Below the pieces are notes generated by a model that searched no databases, was not told where the DNA came from, and worked only from the letters and a program-made list of their open reading frames with translations. A DNA stretch of 46,955 bases from Spirochaetales bacterium (GTDB lineage: Bacteria; Spirochaetota; Spirochaetia; SZUA-6; JAFGRV01): NCBI GenBank assembly GCA_016934975.1, contig JAFGRV010000427.1, positions 1 through 46,955 of the forward strand. The letters are read 5' to 3'. The number at the start of each line of letters is the position of its first letter. The first letter of the stretch is position 1. Positions 43,151 to 46,955 of the stretch are shown here, in pieces. Made by a program: the position numbers and the translations under genes.

Positions 43151-45412
43151 GGAAATCTTTTTCGCGCTTTTTACGAATAAAATCGGGGGATGATTATCGT
43201 AGCGCTCAAGCTCCCTGTCAAAAAAATATTCGTCAAAATTAAAAACTTTGCTTTTTTCTTCCTTAATGAATGTTCCTGGTAATCCGAGAAGAATGAGACT
43301 TGTATTCTCCGAGACTCGCTCGATTGTTTTATGTATCGGCTCTTTTGAATATGGTTCCAGGAGGATATCCCCTTTTAACCGTGATTTTAAGAGGAGGGCT
43401 TTAAATTCGGATAACACATCACTTTCTTTTTCCTCCGGTTCCAGTACATAAATGATTCTGATAGTTATGTCCTGTCTGGAGATATAACTCACGGAATTGT
43501 AGATGATGTAGGCGAGAAAAAGCATGAGATTCCCATTCATCTCACTTTTCCACCAGATATCGAGATGTGTAAACGAAGAGAGGTGCTCTCCGTTTTTTAA
43601 AATGAGTATATTTTTTTCAAGCCGGAGGAGAGTCTTTACAATTTTTGTCGTATTGAGCTCCTTTTCATATTCGATAAGCAGGGTGTTTGGAATAATTCCC
43701 CCGGGGTGTGATATTTGGATACTGCTTAAGATTCCGGAGGTCGGATTACTATTGACAATGAACCCTAAAGGAATGGAATACCGGGTCGCGTTAAATTCCT
43801 CGACTTCACTCTGGTCCGAAAAAATAATATTCATATTGACAAGTCCCTTGAAGGAGGCGATTTTATCCGCGAGATTTGCTATCTGTTGAGGACAGTTTTT
43901 CTTTCCGTTAAAAGCGATCGCCGTGACGATAGGTCTCCAGTTTTTAGCACCCTGGACAATTTTTTTCAGGGATTTAAGTCCCCGTGTCATAAACTCAAAT
44001 ACGACCCCCCACCAGACACCCTCAAGTTTTTTCTTCGATTTGTATCGCAAAATGAGTTTGAAAATAATAAATTGTGAAGTGAAAATAATTAAGCCGATGA
44101 GCCAGTTAAAAAGAATAATCGCGATGAGGGAAGAAACAAATCCATATAAAGAAATCATCCAGTTTCCCCTGGATGTGGGCCGGAAGGTCGGATTTCCGCT
44201 TATTCTTTCCAGAAAAGCGGCGAAATTTACCCACCCATACACGATGAGGTAGCAGATACCGACGATCATGGCTGCGATGTTTATATTTCCGATCCAGATA
44301 ACACTCATACCGATGACAAATGTCAGCAAAGATGCGAACCGTGGTTCATTTCCCCTTTTTATAAAATCATATTTCAGAAAATTAATCGCACGGGGAAGCA
44401 AATTATCCCTGGCCAGGGATTGGGCTGTCCGTGGTGCGGTCATAAAACAACTTAGAGCAGAAGAACTGGTTGCGAACAAAATACCGATGAGGACGATGAT
44501 ACCCAGGATATTTGACGGGAATTGTTCTTTGAGACCGAGTAAATCCGTAAGGAGAATTCCAAGGGGGCCTGAACCATTATATCCTGTTATTAATACGTTT
44601 TTATTAATAAGTGAATAAACAAAAGCGGAAAATAGATAAACAAAAAAAGTAATGATTATTGCGGTAAATGTTCCCCTGACAAGACTTTTTCTCGGGTCTT
44701 TTAAATCTCCGCTCATTCCCACACCGGCATCGATTCCCGTTACTGCGGGAAAGAATTGGGTAAATGAAAAAAAGAACAACCCAAGGGTAAGGGGTCTGTT
44801 TCCGAGAAGATTAATCTGTGGTATGGTTTCAAACACGGCTTTATTATTATGGTATAAATTGGTTAATGGGGAAATAAAAATAGTAATAATGCTGGATGCC
44901 AGAATAAAGAGTATCATCATCTGAATTTTCAGAGTAAAGTCCGCCCCGATCATGACAATAATAAAGAATATGATGAAAATGATGCTCGAAAGGACTTGTT
45001 TTTGCACTAATGCCGATGCCCCGGCTACTTCTGATAAAAAGGGGATATGCTGCAAGAGTGGTGCGATTATGGGCTGCAAAGGTTCGATAAAACCGATACA
45101 GTAAAAACCGATGGACGCGGCCTGGGCGATAAATAACTGGATACCGATAGAACCCCCGAACGCCTTCCCGAGAGACTTCTTGCTTAAGGCGTACATACCG
45201 CCGCCGCTGATGGTGTTCAGATTTGTGGCGCAATCTGAAAGTGAAAAGGCTGTTGAGAACGTGACAGTATGGGCCAGAATAATAATGAAAATAACCGGGA
45301 TTAATCCTACATCCGCCGTTAACAGGGGAAGCAATAGAAAAAGAACTGTACCTAAAATAGCTTCGGTAGAAGGGATAAATACTCCCTTAAAAGTGCCGAA
45401 TTTTTTTGTCAT
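43136..45412 (-). CDS. cation-chloride-cotransporter-like permease (APC superfamily)
   Basis: 758 aa. About 12 membrane helices fill residues 10-450, then a soluble C-terminal domain of roughly 300 residues. The start 'FGTFKGVFIPSTEAILGTVLFLLLPLLTADVG' and 'NTISGGGMYALSKKSLGKAFGGSIG' match the SLC12-type (Na-K-2Cl) group, as does the length: bacterial and archaeal CCC proteins are about 750-770 aa with a cytosolic domain. It may carry K+, Na+ and Cl- or amino acids. The ion is not read from sequence. It lies among remnants of ktrB and ktrA, which suggests replacement of a K+ system. SD 'AAAGGA' precedes the ATG. Confidence 0.85.
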   Translation of the reverse strand: MTKKFGTFKGVFIPSTEAILGTVLFLLLPLLTADVGLIPVIFIIILAHTVTFSTAFSLSDCATNLNTISGGGMYALSKKSLGKAFGGSIGIQLFIAQAASIGFYCIGFIEPLQPIIAPLLQHIPFLSEVAGASALVQKQVLSSIIFIIFFIIVMIGADFTLKIQMMILFILASSIITIFISPLTNLYHNNKAVFETIPQINLLGNRPLTLGLFFFSFTQFFPAVTGIDAGVGMSGDLKDPRKSLVRGTFTAIIITFFVYLFSAFVYSLINKNVLITGYNGSGPLGILLTDLLGLKEQFPSNILGIIVLIGILFATSSSALSCFMTAPRTAQSLARDNLLPRAINFLKYDFIKRGNEPRFASLLTFVIGMSVIWIGNINIAAMIVGICYLIVYGWVNFAAFLERISGNPTFRPTSRGNWMISLYGFVSSLIAIILFNWLIGLIIFTSQFIIFKLILRYKSKKKLEGVWWGVVFEFMTRGLKSLKKIVQGAKNWRPIVTAIAFNGKKNCPQQIANLADKIASFKGLVNMNIIFSDQSEVEEFNATRYSIPLGFIVNSNPTSGILSSIQISHPGGIIPNTLLIEYEKELNTTKIVKTLLRLEKNILILKNGEHLSSFTHLDIWWKSEMNGNLMLFLAYIIYNSVSYISRQDITIRIIYVLEPEEKESDVLSEFKALLLKSRLKGDILLEPYSKEPIHKTIERVSENTSLILLGLPGTFIKEEKSKVFNFDEYFFDRELERYDNHPPILFVKSAKKISLVED

Positions 45413-45441
45413 CTGATATCCTTTGAAACATTAATTTCGCT

Positions 45442-45482
45442 GCGAGAGTTTCCTGCAAATAATACCTTGCGAGTACTCTCGC
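45442..45482 (-). promoter_or_regulatory. palindromic element GGCGAGAGTACTC...AGGTATT, copy 2
   Basis: On the minus strand, GGCGAGAGTACTC is followed by GCAAGGTATTATTTGCAGG and then ACTCTCGC. The outer halves GCGAGAGT and ACTCTCGC form an 8-bp stem. It is 30-70 nt before the cotransporter ATG. It shares its 13-nt core and an AGGTATT tail with copy 1 (36597-36631). Confidence 0.5.
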
Positions 45483-45532
45483 CACATATTATTGGATTTT
45501 TGCAGGAGATTTATTATACTGACAATGGTTAT

Positions 45533-45805
45533 AGTTGTCAGTATATATTTATCATTTTTATTATATTGCTTTGTATTGAATCTTTCTCTTCAACATCGGT
45601 TCTTTTCGAGACGATTTCGGCATTCGGTACTGTGGGACTTTCCACGGGAATTACATCAGCCTTAAAAGATCTGAGCAAGATGCTTTAAATTATGACTATG
45701 TTTGTCGGCAGGATAGGACCCATCACCCTTACCCTCTCATTAATTTCTTTTAAAAAAGTTTCGGGTATAATAAATCAACGGGAAAATAATATTTTAGCCG
45801 GATAA
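45533..45805 (+). pseudogene. ktrB: 3' remnant of a Ktr/Trk potassium-uptake permease gene
   Basis: The frame reads '...SVLFETISAFGTVGLSTGITSALKDLSKML', stop, 'IMTMFVGRIGPITLTLSLI...ILAG', stop. This is the last pore loop and helix of a TrkH/KtrB protein (FExxSAfGTVGLStGiT... K...i.M..GRiGp). The internal TAA (45686) is in frame, and a single base change from TTA would restore the family sequence. Three of four pore repeats, the whole N-terminal part, are gone, replaced upstream by the start region of the cotransporter. Confidence 0.85.
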
Positions 45806-45814
45806 GGAGCAGTT

Positions 45815-46060
45815 ATGGCGAATGAAAAAATCATGATTATCGGACTTGGACAATTCGGAATGAGTCTTCCGGAATCATTGTTAAGGGAAGGGCTGTCCGG
45901 AGATCTCCTGGTCATCGACAGGAATGAAGAGAGAATCCGGTTAATCCGGGACAGGGTGCAGAATGCAATTATTCTTGATGTCACAAATGGGAAACAGTAT
46001 TTATTAATATTCTATAACCCTCAGGATAATGACCGTTATATATATAAGATATATCGCTAA
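45815..46060 (+). pseudogene. ktrA: 5' remnant of the Ktr/Trk regulatory NAD-binding subunit gene
   Basis: The SD AAGGAG is followed by 'MANEKIMIIGLGQFGMSLPESLLREGLSGDLLVIDRNEERIRLIRDRVQNAIILDVTN', the first 60 residues of an RCK/TrkA_N domain (GxGxFG nucleotide-binding loop). After that the sequence is antisense to the end of the exchanger gene and ends at 46060; KtrA is normally about 220 aa. It follows the ktrB remnant in the usual order, which confirms one decayed operon. Confidence 0.85.
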
Positions 46061-46955
46061 AAATATACCCCCTTCCCATCTTTCTATTTTCCGGCCTTTC
46101 CCGGTAAAAACAAAAAGGAAAAGAAGTAAACTTGCCCCGATATTTACGAGTAAATCGAGAGGAGATCCTTTTTGAAGTGGTACCGGATAAATCGCCGCGG
46201 AAAGCCCAAGAATTAAAAATATATTAAAAATATTCGAACCCACAATATTCCCCACGGCAATATCCGTGTTCTTTTTTAAAGCGGCTGTTACCGAGGTTGC
46301 AAGCTCAGGCAGGGAAGTCCCGATGGAGATGATGGTGAGTCCGATTATTCTCTCGGGTATTTTAAGGTCCCTGGCGATCTCTGTGGCTGAGATCACAATG
46401 AGTCTCCCCCCTATAATAAGCCCTGCTATCCCGATGATTATATATAAAATTGATAAAGGAACCGGATAATGTTTGATAGACAATTCTTCGGTGATTTCTT
46501 CGGTTTTCAGGAGATAAAAAGTATATACAAGAAAAATGATGAAAAAAAAGAGGAACATTACTCCATCAATAAAGCCGAGTTCGGAATAGTCTTTTTTTTC
46601 GAAGAACATGTCGTTGATACTCAAGGTGACAACGAGAGCGGAAAGAAGACAAAGGGGAATTTCGATCCAGGTGGTATTCTTTTTTATAATCAATGGATAG
46701 ATTATCGCGGAGATTCCAAGTATCACCAGGATGTTAAAAATGTTACTCCCCAGAATATTTCCCAGGGTAATTTCCGGACTTTTATTAAGGGAAGCGAATA
46801 CATTCACCACAAGTTCAGGCGCGGATGTTCCGAATGCGACAATTGTCATACCGATCACTATGGGCGGAATACGGAGGCGATTGGCCAATGAGGATGCACT
46901 GTTTACCAGAAGATTTGCTCCGAAGATAAGAGGGAAAAAGCCTATACATAAAAGA
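46004..46955 (-). CDS. Na+/Ca2+ exchanger family protein (CaCA), N-terminus outside window
   Basis: At least 316 aa. The frame is open to the window edge: before the track's start it reads 'FPLIFGANLLVNSASSLANRLRIP', the usual opening helix of the YrbG family. Both alpha repeats are present: 'VIGMTIVAFGTSAPELVVNV...LGNILGSNIFNILVILG' and 'IIGLTIISIGTSLPELATSV...VGNIVGSNIFNIFLILG'. These carry the conserved ion-binding Glu (PEL) and Asn. It should exchange Na+ or H+ for Ca2+, perhaps K+. It meets the ktrA remnant tail-to-tail. Confidence 0.93.
   Translation of the reverse strand, partial: LLCIGFFPLIFGANLLVNSASSLANRLRIPPIVIGMTIVAFGTSAPELVVNVFASLNKSPEITLGNILGSNIFNILVILGISAIIYPLIIKKNTTWIEIPLCLLSALVVTLSINDMFFEKKDYSELGFIDGVMFLFFFIIFLVYTFYLLKTEEITEELSIKHYPVPLSILYIIIGIAGLIIGGRLIVISATEIARDLKIPERIIGLTIISIGTSLPELATSVTAALKKNTDIAVGNIVGSNIFNIFLILGLSAAIYPVPLQKGSPLDLLVNIGASLLLFLFVFTGKGRKIERWEGGIFLAIYLIYITVIILRVIEY

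Noticed and set aside
1-46955. tRNA, rRNA, CRISPR array, transposase or phage genes
   Set aside because: None could be recognised on either strand; no spaced direct-repeat array and no integrase-like protein in the ORF track.

Overview
The window looks like chromosome from an uncultured anaerobic bacterium, most likely a spirochaete. This is an inference. It rests on a dockerin of the 'NNNGSIDIVDALLIAQHYVGL' style on a secreted GH12 glucanase, a fermentative aromatic 2-oxoacid oxidoreductase island, several NtrB/NtrC-type sensor-regulator pairs, a PilZ membrane protein, and small secreted proteins of spirochaete character. No rRNA, tRNA, CRISPR array, transposase or phage gene was seen.

Layout. 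1-10683 (minus strand): the edge of a CASTOR/POLLUX-like ion channel, then two head-to-tail gene sets. iorA-iorB-paaK-ACT (10683-6665) is followed by a Liv-type amino-acid ABC transporter, livK-H-M-G-F, plus a second paaK (6493-413). Together they suggest import of branched/aromatic amino acids, oxidation of the derived arylpyruvates to aryl-CoA, and conversion between aryl-CoA and the free acid, with an ACT protein as a likely amino-acid sensor. 10952-12381: a CARDB/transglutaminase-like pair that may be one frameshifted gene. 12567-13109: an unrecognised protein. 13271-19764: addB-like and addA-like genes (double-strand-break repair). 19921-26102: ptsP, an EamA exporter, hisD, and lysC. 26271-27895: a J-domain protein and a WecA/MraY-type transferase. 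33282-27929 (minus): murG-cvpA-holB-ntrB-ntrC, a tight operon with 4-nt overlaps. 33506-37427: a secreted protein, a double cNMP-binding-domain protein, a PilZ membrane protein and a SanA-like protein. 38496-37495: the GH12-dockerin enzyme. 38987-42886: three two-component proteins and a small unknown. 43088-46955: a cation-chloride-cotransporter-like permease lying in the wreckage of other genes (5' stub of a metallo-beta-lactamase-fold gene, 3' part of ktrB, 5' part of ktrA), then a Na/Ca exchanger running off the edge.

Most notable. (a) A roughly 41-nt structured element occurs twice, in the sense orientation ahead of two unrelated genes, with a strictly conserved internal loop and a base-pair exchange in the outer stem. 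It could be an undescribed leader RNA or a small repeat family. (b) IorA lacks the ferredoxin-like domain that normally carries its Fe-S clusters. (c) The AddB-like protein has lost the three C-terminal cluster cysteines. (d) A K+ uptake locus is decayed around a replacing permease. (e) A second palindromic element (GGCGAGAGTACTC...) is shared upstream of the permease and of the sanA-like gene. Start codons were re-chosen against the ORF track where a Shine-Dalgarno sequence or family alignment decided it (ACT gene TTG, cvpA GTG, lysC, livG, murG and others). All family calls were made by eye from motifs, without searches.
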